A DNA stretch of 64,000 nt from Microlunatus lacustris (GTDB lineage: Bacteria > Actinomycetota > Actinomycetes > Propionibacteriales > Propionibacteriaceae): the NCBI GenBank assembly GCA_039527025.1, contig BAAAJN010000001.1, forward strand, positions 496,001 to 560,000, read 5' to 3'. Every line of letters begins with the position of its first letter. Position 1 is the stretch's first letter. Both the position numbers and the translations under genes were made by a program. Shown one piece after another: positions 56,430-64,000 of the stretch. The notes beneath the pieces are model-generated. The model was given only the letters and a program-made list of their open reading frames with translations, was not told the origin of the DNA and did no database searches.

Positions 56430-56812
56430 GTCTGACCGCCTGCATCCGGGAAGGAATGTCGGCAGACTGCTCAACCGTTGGTGACGACCCTAGCGCGTCG
56501 TGTGGCGTGCACCACCCCGGGGTCGCCGGCGGAGCCGGGACGAGCCGCTCGACGCCGCTCGACGGGTTTGCGCCGACCACGCCTGGGTATGGACACCCCA
56601 CAGCACAGGGCGATGCCCGGGCCACCCCTGTGCCCAGGTCGGGCGGTTGAGACCACAGCCGTCCGGCTGCCTGCCTCGCTGCGACGGCCTCGGGGGGCCG
56701 TCGTGGCGCTCTAGTGCGAGCCCGGGTTGTTTACGCCGTAAAGGGTTGGGTATTGGATAGCGGATGGTGCCGCGTCTTCGCGGCGCCGCGGAACTAGTCG
56801 ATAGGAGATCGC
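56430..56812. other. 383-nt divergent intergenic region
   Basis: This gap separates the sigma-factor gene and the LEA-like operon. It holds the GTTT-GGGTAT promoter (56729-56753), an AGGAG site before GTG 56813, and CGACGCCGCTCGACG-type short repeats near 56540. No convincing gene. Confidence 0.6.
56729..56753 (+). promoter_or_regulatory. SigB/SigF-type promoter
   Basis: GTTT (56729-56732), 15-nt spacer, and GGGTAT (56748-56753) match the GTTT-N15-17-GGGTAT consensus of SigB/SigF. It reads toward the LEA-like gene at 56813. Confidence 0.75.
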
Positions 56813-57766
56813 GTGACTTCGTCGCCGAATGTCCCCTCCCAGGGGCAGAACCAGTTCGACGAGCCGGTGACCACGTGGGAGCCCGCTGGCTCCACTGAGG
56901 CGGGCACCGACATCTACGCCCCCAGCACCGGCCAGTCGAGCACCAGCAGCACCTCGAGCACCACCAAGGACACCGCCAAGGACGAGGCCGCCGGTTTGAA
57001 GGACGCCGCTGTCGACCGCGGTCAGCAGGTCGCCGGTGTGGCCAAGGAGCAGGCCGGTGCCGTCAAGGACACCGCCGTCGCCTCCGGCCAGCAGGTCGCC
57101 GACGTGGCCAAGGAGCAGGTCGGGAACATCACGGCCGAGGCAACCGGCCAGTTCCAGGACCTCCTGCACCAGGGCCGGACCGAGCTGTCCAGCCAGGCGG
57201 GCGCCCAGCAGCAGCGCCTCGGCTCGCTCGTGCACTCCTTCGCCGAGGAGCTCGGCTCCATGGCGTCGTCCACGGACAAGTCCGGCCCGCTCACCGACCT
57301 CGCCAAGCAGGGGTCCCGCCGCGTCGGCGAGCTCGCGCACCGGATCGAGAACACCGAGCCCAGCGAGCTGCTGGCCGACGTGCGCAACTTCGCGCGCCGC
57401 CGTCCGGGCGTCTTCCTGGGTGCTTCCCTGCTCGCTGGCGTCGTCGTGGGTCGCCTGACCCGCAGCCTCGCCGCCGAGGCGAAGGACGCCAAGGAGGCCG
57501 CGCAGACCCCGGCCATCGGCTCGGGCTACAGCGCGACGTCGCCGTCCGCCGGGTACAGCAGCACCACCGCCGCCACCGGCTACGACGCGGGCAGCTACAC
57601 CGCCGGCGGGTACGAGACCGGCAGCTACACGACGGGCGCCGCGACGACCGGTGCCGCCGTCGGCACGACCACCGGCTACGAGCCGGCCCGCGCCTACGAC
57701 GACACCGTCGCCTACGACGACACCGTCACCTACGTCGAGCCCGGGCAGGGTGGCACGCCCCGATGA
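56813..57766 (+). CDS. LEA-like/amphipathic-helix membrane-associated stress protein
   Basis: The 317-residue protein has a Ser/Thr-rich start, a middle built from repeated amphipathic helices (KEQAGAVKDTAVASGQQVADVAKEQVG), a membrane segment (about 200-218) after FARRRPGVFLG, and a Tyr/Gly/Thr-rich tail with GYETGSYTTG-type repeats. The 11-mer-like helices recall LEA desiccation proteins; function is inferred. GTG 56813 has AGGAG. It overlaps the next gene by 4 nt. Confidence 0.65.
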   Translation: MTSSPNVPSQGQNQFDEPVTTWEPAGSTEAGTDIYAPSTGQSSTSSTSSTTKDTAKDEAAGLKDAAVDRGQQVAGVAKEQAGAVKDTAVASGQQVADVAKEQVGNITAEATGQFQDLLHQGRTELSSQAGAQQQRLGSLVHSFAEELGSMASSTDKSGPLTDLAKQGSRRVGELAHRIENTEPSELLADVRNFARRRPGVFLGASLLAGVVVGRLTRSLAAEAKDAKEAAQTPAIGSGYSATSPSAGYSSTTAATGYDAGSYTAGGYETGSYTTGAATTGAAVGTTTGYEPARAYDDTVAYDDTVTYVEPGQGGTPR

Positions 57767-58200
57767 CCACCCCCTACACCTCGGGATCGTCCTCGATCGA
57801 GCCGGAGCGCCAGCACGACGAGCTCTCGCTCGGCGACCGGTTCAGCAACGTCACCCGCGACATCAGCACGCTGATGCGGCAGGAGGTGGCCCTGGCCAAG
57901 GCCGAGGTCTCCGAGTCCGCGTCCAAGGCCGGCAAGGGAATCGGCCTGTTGGTCGGTGCCGCCGTGGCCGGCTTCTTCGTCCTGATGTTCCTGTCCATCT
58001 CGCTGTGGCGGGCCCTCGGGAACGAGATCGGCTTCGGCTGGTCCGCGCTCATCGTCGCGGTGATCTGGGCGATCATCGCCGCGATCCTCGCCGTCGTCGG
58101 CAAGAAGGCCCTCGAGCAGGTCCGCGGCGTGCCCGAGACCACCGACTCCCTGGGCAAGATCCCGAACGCACTCAAAGGCCAAGAGGAGAAGAACCTGTGA
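57763..58200 (+). CDS. phage holin/holin-X-like (DUF1469-type) protein
   Basis: The 145-residue protein has a leading amphipathic segment (RDISTLMRQEVALAKAEV) and two membrane helices (about 66-90 and 96-120), matching the actinobacterial holin-X group. These are usually cellular membrane proteins next to DUF3618 genes, not lysis holins. It is coupled to both neighbours (ATGA, GTGA). Confidence 0.82.
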   Translation: MTTPYTSGSSSIEPERQHDELSLGDRFSNVTRDISTLMRQEVALAKAEVSESASKAGKGIGLLVGAAVAGFFVLMFLSISLWRALGNEIGFGWSALIVAVIWAIIAAILAVVGKKALEQVRGVPETTDSLGKIPNALKGQEEKNL

Positions 58201-58982
58201 CCAGTCAGACCCCGGAAGAGATCCGCGCCGACATCGAGCGGACCCGCGCCAACCTGAGCAACGACGTCGACGCGCTGGCCGAGGAGGCCAACCCGAAGAA
58301 CATCGCGCGCAAGAAGGTGGACCAGGTCAAGGACAACGTCAAGGACAAGGGCGTCGGCCTCAAGGACCGCATCATGGGGACCGCTGACGACGTCCGCGAC
58401 ACCGTCTCCGACAAGGTGCACGGCGTGACCGACGCCGTGACCGACAAGGTGCACGGCGCCACCGACGCCGTCTCCGGAGCCGGTGGCAGCGCCGCCGGGT
58501 CCGCCCAGGGTGCGGCTGCGTCCGCCCGTGGCGCTCTGTCCTCCGCCGGCGACACCGTCAGCGACGCCCCGGCCCTGGCCCGGCGCAAGGCACAGGGCAA
58601 CCCCCTCGCCGCCGGTCTGGTCGCCTTCGGCGCCGGCCTGCTGATCAGCTCGCTGATCCCGGCCAGCACCAAGGAGCGCGAGCTCGCGGGCACGGTCAAG
58701 GACAAGGCCGAGCCGCTCAAGGCCGGCATCACCGACGCCGCCAAGGACGTCGCGAGCAACCTCCGCGAGCCGCTGCAGGAGGCTGCTCAGACGGTGAAGG
58801 AGACCGCCACCGAGGCGGTCGGCGCCGTCAAGGAGGAGGGTCAGTCCGCGGCCGCCGACGTCAAGGACCAGGCCCAGCAGGCCAAGAGCACGGTCCAGGA
58901 CGAGGGCACCTCCGCTGCCTCCGACGTGCAGGGCCAGGCCCAGCAGGCCAAGGGCAACGTCCAGGACGCGGCGAAGTCCTGA
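58197..58982 (+). CDS. DUF3618 protein with LEA-like repeats
   Basis: The 261-residue protein starts with the DUF3618 core (TPEEIRADIERTRANLSNDVDALAE), then lysine/alanine-rich amphipathic repeats (KVHGVTDAVTDKVHGATDAV), a membrane segment (about 138-155), and more repeats (VKDQAQQAKSTVQDEGTSAAS) to the end. It completes a coupled operon with the holin-X-like and LEA-like genes. Desiccation/envelope-stress protection is inferred. GTG 58197 has AGAGGAG. Confidence 0.78.
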   Translation: MTSQTPEEIRADIERTRANLSNDVDALAEEANPKNIARKKVDQVKDNVKDKGVGLKDRIMGTADDVRDTVSDKVHGVTDAVTDKVHGATDAVSGAGGSAAGSAQGAAASARGALSSAGDTVSDAPALARRKAQGNPLAAGLVAFGAGLLISSLIPASTKERELAGTVKDKAEPLKAGITDAAKDVASNLREPLQEAAQTVKETATEAVGAVKEEGQSAAADVKDQAQQAKSTVQDEGTSAASDVQGQAQQAKGNVQDAAKS

Positions 58983-58993
58983 GCACCACCCCG

Positions 58994-59971
58994 GTGAGCG
59001 CACCCTCGTCGACGCCCGCGGCGGCGCCCCTGGCCCTCGTGGCCGGGGCGTCCCGCGGGCTCGGCCTGCTCATCGCCCGCGAGCTCGGTCACCGCGGCCA
59101 CCGGCTCGTCATCTGCGCCCGGTCGGCCGAGGAGCTCGAGGCCGCCCGCACGCACCTGGTCGGCGAGGGCCTGAGCATTCGGACCGCGGTCTGCGACGTC
59201 GCTGACGCGGTCGCCGTGGACGCCCTGGTCGCCGACGTCGAGGCGTCGGAGGGGCCGATCGAGGTCGCCTTCGCCGTGGCCGGCGTCATCCAGGTCGGTC
59301 CGTTGGCCTCCTTGACCCGTGACCACTTCACCGAGGCGATCGACATCATGCTGTGGGGTCCGATCAACGTGGCTCTCGCGGTCGCCGGCCCCATGCGTTC
59401 CCGCGGCTCCGGCCGGATCGGGGTCATCACCTCCATCGGCGGTCTGGTGCCCGTGCCGCACCTGCTGCCCTACAGCACCGCCAAGTTCGGCGCCGTCGGC
59501 TTCTCCGCCGGCCTGCGCAACGAGCTCGCCGGTACCGGCGTCAAGGTGACCACCGTCGCGCCCGGCCTGATGCGCACCGGCTCCCACCTGCGCGCCACCT
59601 TCACCGGCCAGCAGGGCGCGGAGTACGCCTGGTTCGCCCCGTCGGCCACCCTGCCGGTCATCGCCATGGACCCGCAGCGAGCTGCCGTCCGGATCGTCGA
59701 CGGTGTGCTGGCCGGTCGGGCCTACGTGCTGCTGAGCCTGCTGACCAAGGTGGCCTCGCGCGTGAACGGCCTGGCACCCACGACCACCGCCGCCCTCCTG
59801 GGCCTGGCTGCCCGGCTGCTGCCCAGCGGGCCCCCGCCCAGCGGCACGGACACCGTCCAGGGCTACCAGGTGGAGGAACGGCTGAAGCCGCTGCCCGCTG
59901 CGCTGGCCCGCGTCGTCACCACCCTCGGCCGCCGCTCGGCCGACCGGTGGAACCAGCGCCCGCCGCGCTGA
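58994..59971 (+). CDS. SDR family oxidoreductase
   Basis: The 325-residue classical SDR has VAGASRGLGLLIARELG (cofactor loop), VVITS-type ITSIGG serine, and YSTAK catalytic Tyr/Lys. A C-terminal extension of about 85 residues is Leu/Pro/Arg-rich. GTG 58994 lies 11 nt after the DUF3618 stop, so it belongs to the same stress operon. Confidence 0.85.
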   Translation: MSAPSSTPAAAPLALVAGASRGLGLLIARELGHRGHRLVICARSAEELEAARTHLVGEGLSIRTAVCDVADAVAVDALVADVEASEGPIEVAFAVAGVIQVGPLASLTRDHFTEAIDIMLWGPINVALAVAGPMRSRGSGRIGVITSIGGLVPVPHLLPYSTAKFGAVGFSAGLRNELAGTGVKVTTVAPGLMRTGSHLRATFTGQQGAEYAWFAPSATLPVIAMDPQRAAVRIVDGVLAGRAYVLLSLLTKVASRVNGLAPTTTAALLGLAARLLPSGPPPSGTDTVQGYQVEERLKPLPAALARVVTTLGRRSADRWNQRPPR

Positions 59972-59972
59972 G

Positions 59973-59997
59973 GTTTCGCTCCCGCCCGCGCGGGAAC
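59973..59997 (+). promoter_or_regulatory. possible SigB/SigF-type promoter
   Basis: GTTT (59973-59976), 15-nt spacer, GGGAAC (59992-59997), close to the SigB/SigF consensus and reading toward the stress SDR at 60110. The CCCGC/GCGGG dyad inside could instead be a terminator hairpin for the preceding gene. Confidence 0.4.
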
Positions 59998-60109
59998 TCT
60001 CATCCCTGCAGGTCACGACCACGGGGTCCCCGCCCGTCGGTCGGTGGGCCTGCCGCACCCATCGTCGGCGCCCGCACCCGGGGCGCCTCATCTCGAGGAG
60101 ACCCACCGC

Positions 60110-61006
60110 ATGTCGCGTGACCAGTACACCTTCGCCGACCCGACCAAGCTCTACAGCGGGATCGACCCCACCGCCCAGTACCAGGAGGGCGCCGGGCTCG
60201 ACGCCGACCTGGAGGAGAAGGCCGACCTCGGGGAGACGAGCTACCGCGGTCTCGGACGGCTGGTGGGCCGCAAGGCGCTCGTCACCGGCGGTGACTCCGG
60301 CATCGGCGCCGCCACCGCGATCGCCTTCGCCCGGGAGGGCGCGGACGTCGCGATCTCCTACCTCCCGGAGGAGGAGGAGGACGCGCAGCGCATCAAGGGC
60401 CTCATCACCGAGGCCGGCCAGAACGCGGTGCTGCTGCCCGGAGACCTCAAGGACGCCGGCTACTGCGCCGACCTCGTCGCGCAGGCCGTCGAGCAGCTCG
60501 GTGGGCTGGACATCCTGGTCAACAACGCCGGCAAGCAGCAGTCGGTCGAGGCGCTCGCCGACGTGACCGACGAGCAGTTCGACGAGACCTATAAGACGAA
60601 CGTCTACGCGATGTTCCGGGTGACCAAGGCCGCGCTGCCGCACCTGCAGCCGGGCTCGACCATCATCAACACCTCCTCCATCCAGGCCTACGAGCCGTCG
60701 GAGACCCTGGTCGACTACGCCTCCACCAAGGCCGCGATCAACAACTTCTCCAAGGGCCTGGCCCAGCAGCTGGCCCCGAAGGGCATCCGGGTGAACGTCG
60801 TCGCGCCGGGCCCGATCTGGACCCCGCTGCAGACCGCCGGCGGCCAGCCGCCGGAGGACCTGCCCGAATTCGGCGAGCAGACCCCGCTGGGGCGCCCCGG
60901 CCAGCCGGCCGAGCTGGCCCCGGCCTACGTCTTCCTGGCCTCCGCCGAGTCCAGCTACGTGATCGGCGCGACCCTGCACGTCAACGGCGGGATGCCGACT
61001 CCCTGA
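60110..61006 (+). CDS. general stress protein 39-like SDR (YdaD-like)
   Basis: The 298-residue SDR has an N-terminal extension (about 45 residues), the cofactor loop TGGDSGIGAATAIAFAREGADV, NNAGKQQ, NTSSIQAY and YASTK. These features match B. subtilis YdaD/GSP39, which is SigB-controlled. Here a SigB-like promoter is also possible (59973). ATG 60110 follows GAGGAG. Confidence 0.88.
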   Translation: MSRDQYTFADPTKLYSGIDPTAQYQEGAGLDADLEEKADLGETSYRGLGRLVGRKALVTGGDSGIGAATAIAFAREGADVAISYLPEEEEDAQRIKGLITEAGQNAVLLPGDLKDAGYCADLVAQAVEQLGGLDILVNNAGKQQSVEALADVTDEQFDETYKTNVYAMFRVTKAALPHLQPGSTIINTSSIQAYEPSETLVDYASTKAAINNFSKGLAQQLAPKGIRVNVVAPGPIWTPLQTAGGQPPEDLPEFGEQTPLGRPGQPAELAPAYVFLASAESSYVIGATLHVNGGMPTP

Positions 61007-61052
61007 CCGTCCGACCCGCATCCCCGCACCACCCCCGGCCGGAAGGATCGAC

Positions 61053-61865
61053 ATGACCAGCTCAGGACTTGCCGTCGTCACCGGAGCCTCCAGCGGGATC
61101 GGCGCAGAGCTCGCGCTGCTCTTCGCCGCCGACGGCTTCGACCTGCTGCTCACGGCCGAGGACGGCCCGGGCGGTGACGGGCTGGAGCCCGTCGCCGTCC
61201 GGTGCCGCACCGCGGGCGTGGAGGTGCAGACCTTCCGCGCCGACCTGCGCGCCCCCGACGGGGTGCAGGCCCTGTACGAGGCGGTGATCGCCACCGGTCA
61301 GCCGGTGGCGGCCGCGGCCGTCAACGCCGGGGTGGGGCAGGGCGGGGCCTTCGTGGACGCCGACCTCGCCGACCTCCTCGGGGTGGTCCACCTCAACGTC
61401 GTCTCCACCGTGCACCTCACCCGGCTGCTGCTGGCCGACATGGTGGCCCGGGACGCCGGCCGGATGCTCATCACGTCCTCGATCGCCTCGACGATGCCCG
61501 GCTCCTTCCAGGCCGTCTACAACGCCTCGAAGTCCTTCGTCCAGTCCCTCGCCGAGGCAGTCCAGGACGAGCTGCGGGACAGCGCGGTCACGGTGACCTC
61601 GCTGATGCCGGGGCCGACGGACACGAACTTCTTCTCCCGGGCCGAGATGGACGACACCCGGCTCGGCCAGGGGCCCAAGGACGACGCGGCCGACGTCGCC
61701 CAGCAGGGCTACGCGGCGCTGATGGCGGGGGAGGAGCGGGTGGTCGCGGCCTCGGCGATGACCAAGGCGCAGGAGCTGGCGGCCAAGGTGCTCCCCGACC
61801 GCGCCAAGGCGGCGATGCACCGGAAGATGGCCGAGCCGAAGGACTCCGACGGGAGCCCGGCGTGA
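61053..61865 (+). CDS. SDR family oxidoreductase
   Basis: The 270-residue classical SDR has VTGASSGIGAELALLFAADG, NAGVGQGG, ITSSIAS and YNASK, then a GPTDTNFF region. Its stop overlaps the DUF3140 start by 4 nt. It is the third SDR in this stress cluster; the substrate is unknown. Confidence 0.88.
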   Translation: MTSSGLAVVTGASSGIGAELALLFAADGFDLLLTAEDGPGGDGLEPVAVRCRTAGVEVQTFRADLRAPDGVQALYEAVIATGQPVAAAAVNAGVGQGGAFVDADLADLLGVVHLNVVSTVHLTRLLLADMVARDAGRMLITSSIASTMPGSFQAVYNASKSFVQSLAEAVQDELRDSAVTVTSLMPGPTDTNFFSRAEMDDTRLGQGPKDDAADVAQQGYAALMAGEERVVAASAMTKAQELAAKVLPDRAKAAMHRKMAEPKDSDGSPA

Positions 61866-62191
61866 GCGAGGAGCCCGACGTCCGGCGCGAGTTCGACGAG
61901 GCCGTCAACATGACGGCCTCGGAACTCCGCTCCTGGTTGGACACCGAGGAGTCGAAGGAGGTCGGCCAGAAGAAGGACGGCCACGACGAGTCGACGGGCC
62001 ATGAGTCCGGCCGGCGCATCCTCGCCATCCTCGGGACGAGAAAGGCCGACCTGACCACCGACGACGAGGCGCACATGCACACGGTGGTCGGCTACGTGAA
62101 GCGGCACCTCGCCCAGCGCCCGGACGGCGACGTGCACGACACCCGGTGGCGTTACTCCTTGATGAACTGGGGACACGACCCGGAGAAGTGA
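61862..62191 (+). CDS. DUF3140 protein
   Basis: The 109-residue acidic protein has the DUF3140 pattern: FDEAVNMTASELRSWLDTEESKEVGQKK, GRRILAILGTRKADLTTDDEAHMHTVVGYVKRHLAQRP and DTRWRYSLMNWGHDP. The family is often found with stress genes and plasmid-like stress islands; function unknown. GTG 61862 overlaps the SDR stop. Confidence 0.85.
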   Translation: MSEEPDVRREFDEAVNMTASELRSWLDTEESKEVGQKKDGHDESTGHESGRRILAILGTRKADLTTDDEAHMHTVVGYVKRHLAQRPDGDVHDTRWRYSLMNWGHDPEK

Positions 62192-62228
62192 GGACGGACG
62201 ACTTGGGTCCGTCTGGGAGGATGTGGAC

Positions 62229-62783
62229 GTGGCCCGTGCGTCGTCGAGAACCGCTTCCACGGGTGACATGGTGCGATCGCTGGTCGTCATCCTCATCCCG
62301 GTGATCGCGATCACCTACTTCTTCACCCGCACGCCCGACGGGCCGACGATCCGTCCGCTGGACTGGACGCCCGTGCTGGCGCAGGCCCGTGACCAGGCGC
62401 CGTACCCGGTGCTGGCGCCCCGGGCGGTCCCGGACACCTGGCGGGCCACCAAGGTCAGCTGGGTACCCCAGGGCCGGGCCTACCTGAACGGTGACCCGTC
62501 GCCCCGGAATCTGTGGGAGCTGGGCTTCCTCGACGCCGACGACACCTACGTCGAGCTGGTCCAGGGCGACCTCGAGGCCCGCAGGATGGTGGACGACAAG
62601 ACCCGGGACGGCCTGCCAGACGGCACCATTGACGTCGCCGGCGAGGCGTGGGAACGGCGGACCAGCGAGGACGGGCGCACCCGGTCCCTGGTCCGCACCG
62701 CCGACGGGGTGACCGTGGTCGTGGTCGGCGACCTGCCCTATCCCGCGCTCGAGAGCTTCGCCTCCACCCTCGCCACGGGCTGA
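62229..62783 (+). CDS. DUF4245 membrane protein
   Basis: The 184-residue protein has one membrane segment (about 14-34) and an exported domain with APRAVPDTWRATKVSWVP, EDGRTRSLVRTADGVTVVVVGDL, matching DUF4245. GTG 62229 lies 6 nt after GAGGAT; GTG 62223 would add two residues. DUF4245 genes commonly lie beside xseB/xseA in Actinobacteria. Confidence 0.82.
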   Translation: MARASSRTASTGDMVRSLVVILIPVIAITYFFTRTPDGPTIRPLDWTPVLAQARDQAPYPVLAPRAVPDTWRATKVSWVPQGRAYLNGDPSPRNLWELGFLDADDTYVELVQGDLEARRMVDDKTRDGLPDGTIDVAGEAWERRTSEDGRTRSLVRTADGVTVVVVGDLPYPALESFASTLATG

Positions 62784-62814
62784 GCCTGTCGCGGGGCCGA
62801 GGACGCCGGCTCAG
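62780..62814. repeat. inverted repeat overlapping both stop codons
   Basis: CTGAGCC (62780-62786) and GGCTCAG (62808-62814) flank 21 nt. The left arm contains the DUF4245 TGA and the right arm the xseB stop (TCA on plus strand). The left arm begins TGAGCCTGTCG, as the repeat family at 33547 does. Confidence 0.55.
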
Positions 62815-63038
62815 TCCTGGGTCGACCCGTTCCGCGCGCGGGCGGCGTCCACCTTGGCCCGAGCGCCGTCGAGCCGTTCCTGGCAGAGCGCCGCCAGGTG
62901 CTCCCCGCGCTCCCACAGCGCCAGCGACTCGTCCAGCGGCACCCCGCCGGACTCCAACCGCTGGACCACCTGGACCAGCTCCTCGCGCGCCTGCTCGTAG
63001 GTCAGGTCGCCCCCGCCGGGGCTCTGGTCGTCGGTCAT
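62811..63038 (-). CDS. xseB: exodeoxyribonuclease VII small subunit
   Basis: The 75-residue subunit binds XseA to form the single-strand-specific exonuclease VII. It has the family core YEQAREELVQVVQRLESGGVPLDESLALWERGEHLAALCQERL. ATG 63038 overlaps the xseA stop (ATGA), so both are translated together. Confidence 0.95.
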   Translation of the reverse strand: MTDDQSPGGGDLTYEQAREELVQVVQRLESGGVPLDESLALWERGEHLAALCQERLDGARAKVDAARARNGSTQD

Positions 63039-64000
63039 GCTGCTCCTAGCGTTCCGGGTCGGACGTCGCGGGCCTCCAGCACGAGCTGGCCGTCCAGCAG
63101 GTAGGCGAGCAGGTCGTCGCCCTCGTCGACGTCGGCGACCGAGGTGATGGCGTGCCCCTCGGGGCCCACCAGGATCGAGTAGCCGCGCTCGAGCGTGGCC
63201 TTGGGTGACATGGCGCGGACCCTCGCCAGCTGGTGCGCGACGGCGGTGCGCTCGTGCTCGAGGCGTCCGGTCAGCGCCCGCAGGCTGCGCTCGCGCAGGT
63301 GCTGCAGCTGTTCGTGCCCGACGACGAAGGTGGCGGTCGGGTCCGTCATCACCGGCCGGGTGCGCAGGGCGTCCAGCCGCTCCTGCTCGTGCCGCAGGCG
63401 GTTGCCGACGGCCTGCTGCAGCCGCGTCCGGACCTGGGCGATCCGGGTCAGCTCCTCGGCCACGTCGGGCACCACCCGCTTCGCCGCGTCGGTCGGGGTG
63501 GAGGCACGGTGGTCGGCCACCAGGTCCAGGATCGGGTTGTCGCTCTCGTGGCCGATCGCGCTGACCACCGGCGTCCGGCAGGCGGCGACGGCTCGCACCA
63601 GGCCCTCGTCGGAGAAGGGCAGGAGGTCCTCCAGCGACCCGCCGCCGCGGGCGACGACGATGACGTCGACCTCGTCGTGGCGGTCCAGCTGCCCCAGCGC
63701 GGTGATCAGCTGCTCACCCGCCTGCGGTCCCTGGGTCAGGGCGTAGCGGGTGTGGATCCGGACCGCGGGCCAGCGCCGCCGGGCGTTCTCGACCACGTCC
63801 TTCTCCGCCGCGCTGCCCGCGCCGGTGACCAGGCCGACGGCGCGCGGGAGGAAGGGCAGCGGCTTCTTGCGGGCCCGGTCGAACAGTCCCTCGGCCTGCA
63901 GCAGCCGCTTCGTCTGCTCCAGCCGAGCCAGCAGCCGGCCCTCCCCGACCGGGGTGATGGCGTCGCAGTAGAAGGAGAACCGACCCGAGCCCTCGAAGTA
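63035..64000 (-). CDS. xseA: exodeoxyribonuclease VII large subunit, 5' end outside window
   Basis: The frame is open from the window edge, giving the last 321 residues of a protein usually about 400-450 long; the N-terminal OB-fold is cut off. Visible are FYCDAITPVGEGRLLARLEQTKRLL, the catalytic-domain VGLVTGAGSAAEKDVVENARRRWP and VIVARGGGSLEDLLPFSDEGLVRAVAACRTPVVSAIGHESDNPILDLVADHRASTPTDAA, then a long helical arm and an ERGYSIL tail. It cuts single-stranded DNA from both ends. Confidence 0.95.
   Translation of the reverse strand, partial: YFEGSGRFSFYCDAITPVGEGRLLARLEQTKRLLQAEGLFDRARKKPLPFLPRAVGLVTGAGSAAEKDVVENARRRWPAVRIHTRYALTQGPQAGEQLITALGQLDRHDEVDVIVVARGGGSLEDLLPFSDEGLVRAVAACRTPVVSAIGHESDNPILDLVADHRASTPTDAAKRVVPDVAEELTRIAQVRTRLQQAVGNRLRHEQERLDALRTRPVMTDPTATFVVGHEQLQHLRERSLRALTGRLEHERTAVAHQLARVRAMSPKATLERGYSILVGPEGHAITSVADVDEGDDLLAYLLDGQLVLEARDVRPGTLGAA

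Noticed and set aside
53346..56435. A 1029-codon plus-strand frame opposite fumC and the sigma factor
   Set aside because: It mirrors three real minus-strand genes and has no family features.
57763..58200. A prophage lysis holin
   Set aside because: It is coupled to a DUF3618 and a LEA-like gene with no phage genes around, fitting the cellular holin-X group.
59973..60000. Treating the GTTT-GGGAAC pair as a certain promoter
   Set aside because: The spacer forms a CCCGC/GCGGG dyad that could be a terminator for the preceding SDR, so it is reported only as possible.

Overview
The window is very GC-rich (roughly 70 % or more by eye) chromosomal DNA of an actinobacterium. A mycothiol S-conjugate amidase (Mca), DUF501, DUF3618, DUF4245, DUF4307 and DUF3140 proteins, a SigB/SigF-type sigma factor, many GTG starts and many apparently leaderless promoters (a TAnnnT-like hexamer about 6 nt before the start codon) all point that way. 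The overall gene set would suit a Geodermatophilaceae-like genome (Geodermatophilus, Blastococcus, Modestobacter), but that family assignment is inference. Almost everything looks like stable, vertically inherited chromosome. I see no transposase, prophage, CRISPR array or integron.

Layout. 1-1116 is the 3' part of a GH36 alpha-galactosidase, followed by a decayed AbiEi/DUF559-type gene. 1686-13335 is a housekeeping block: mfd, a SurA-like lipoprotein, mazG, a small membrane protein, eno, a FtsB/DivIC-like protein, DUF501, a Ppx/GppA phosphatase and a membrane metallophosphoesterase, with a PfkB-family sugar kinase on the other strand. A tRNA with anticodon UAA but a short variable loop follows. 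13551-17481 holds a Bax-inhibitor-1 family protein, cystathionine beta-synthase, a Nudix hydrolase and a membrane-protein pair with a possible 10-codon leader ORF. 17528-21208 (minus) contains two translationally coupled flavin pairs: a luciferase-like/hemerythrin fusion with GNAT, and an FMN reductase with a luciferase-like monooxygenase behind a MarR-type palindrome.

21340-29680 includes a zinc-metallopeptidase homologue that has lost its catalytic Glu, two lipoproteins with related tails, a PRISE-like SDR, msrA, a cystathionine gamma-synthase gene flanked on both sides by the same nested-palindrome architecture, ung, a one-base frameshifted MFS gene and an AI-2E family transporter. 29700-37918 has an L,D-transpeptidase, a HpcH/HpaI aldolase, a DUF4097-like/DUF2089 pair behind a 20-bp palindrome, greA, DUF4307, mca and a YyaL-type thioredoxin-domain protein. 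37933-45560 has hemolysin III, a short-chain Z-isoprenyl diphosphate synthase, kynureninase coupled to a propeller-like membrane protein, and a three-gene dehydrogenase/isomerase/DUF1537-kinase operon likely for sugar-acid use.

45676-55493 has GlsB/YeaQ, a LuxR-type response regulator, a GyrI-like protein, PIN-PhoH, a coiled-coil lysozyme-like secreted protein, LacI beside a GH51 arabinofuranosidase, a VOC protein, fumarase and a spermidine-synthase fold protein. 55539-62191 looks like a general-stress module: a SigB/SigF-type sigma factor; a GTTT-N15-GGGTAT promoter; an overlapping LEA-like, holin-X-like and DUF3618 gene trio; three SDR genes, one like B. subtilis general stress protein 39; and DUF3140. 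A DUF4245 protein and xseB-xseA (xseA cut by the window edge) close the window.

The most unusual signals are regulatory or repetitive: nested inverted repeats with symmetric internal spacing at four sites, a dispersed TGAGCCTGTCGAAGG palindrome family (one half-copy lies inside mfd), and the UAA tRNA.
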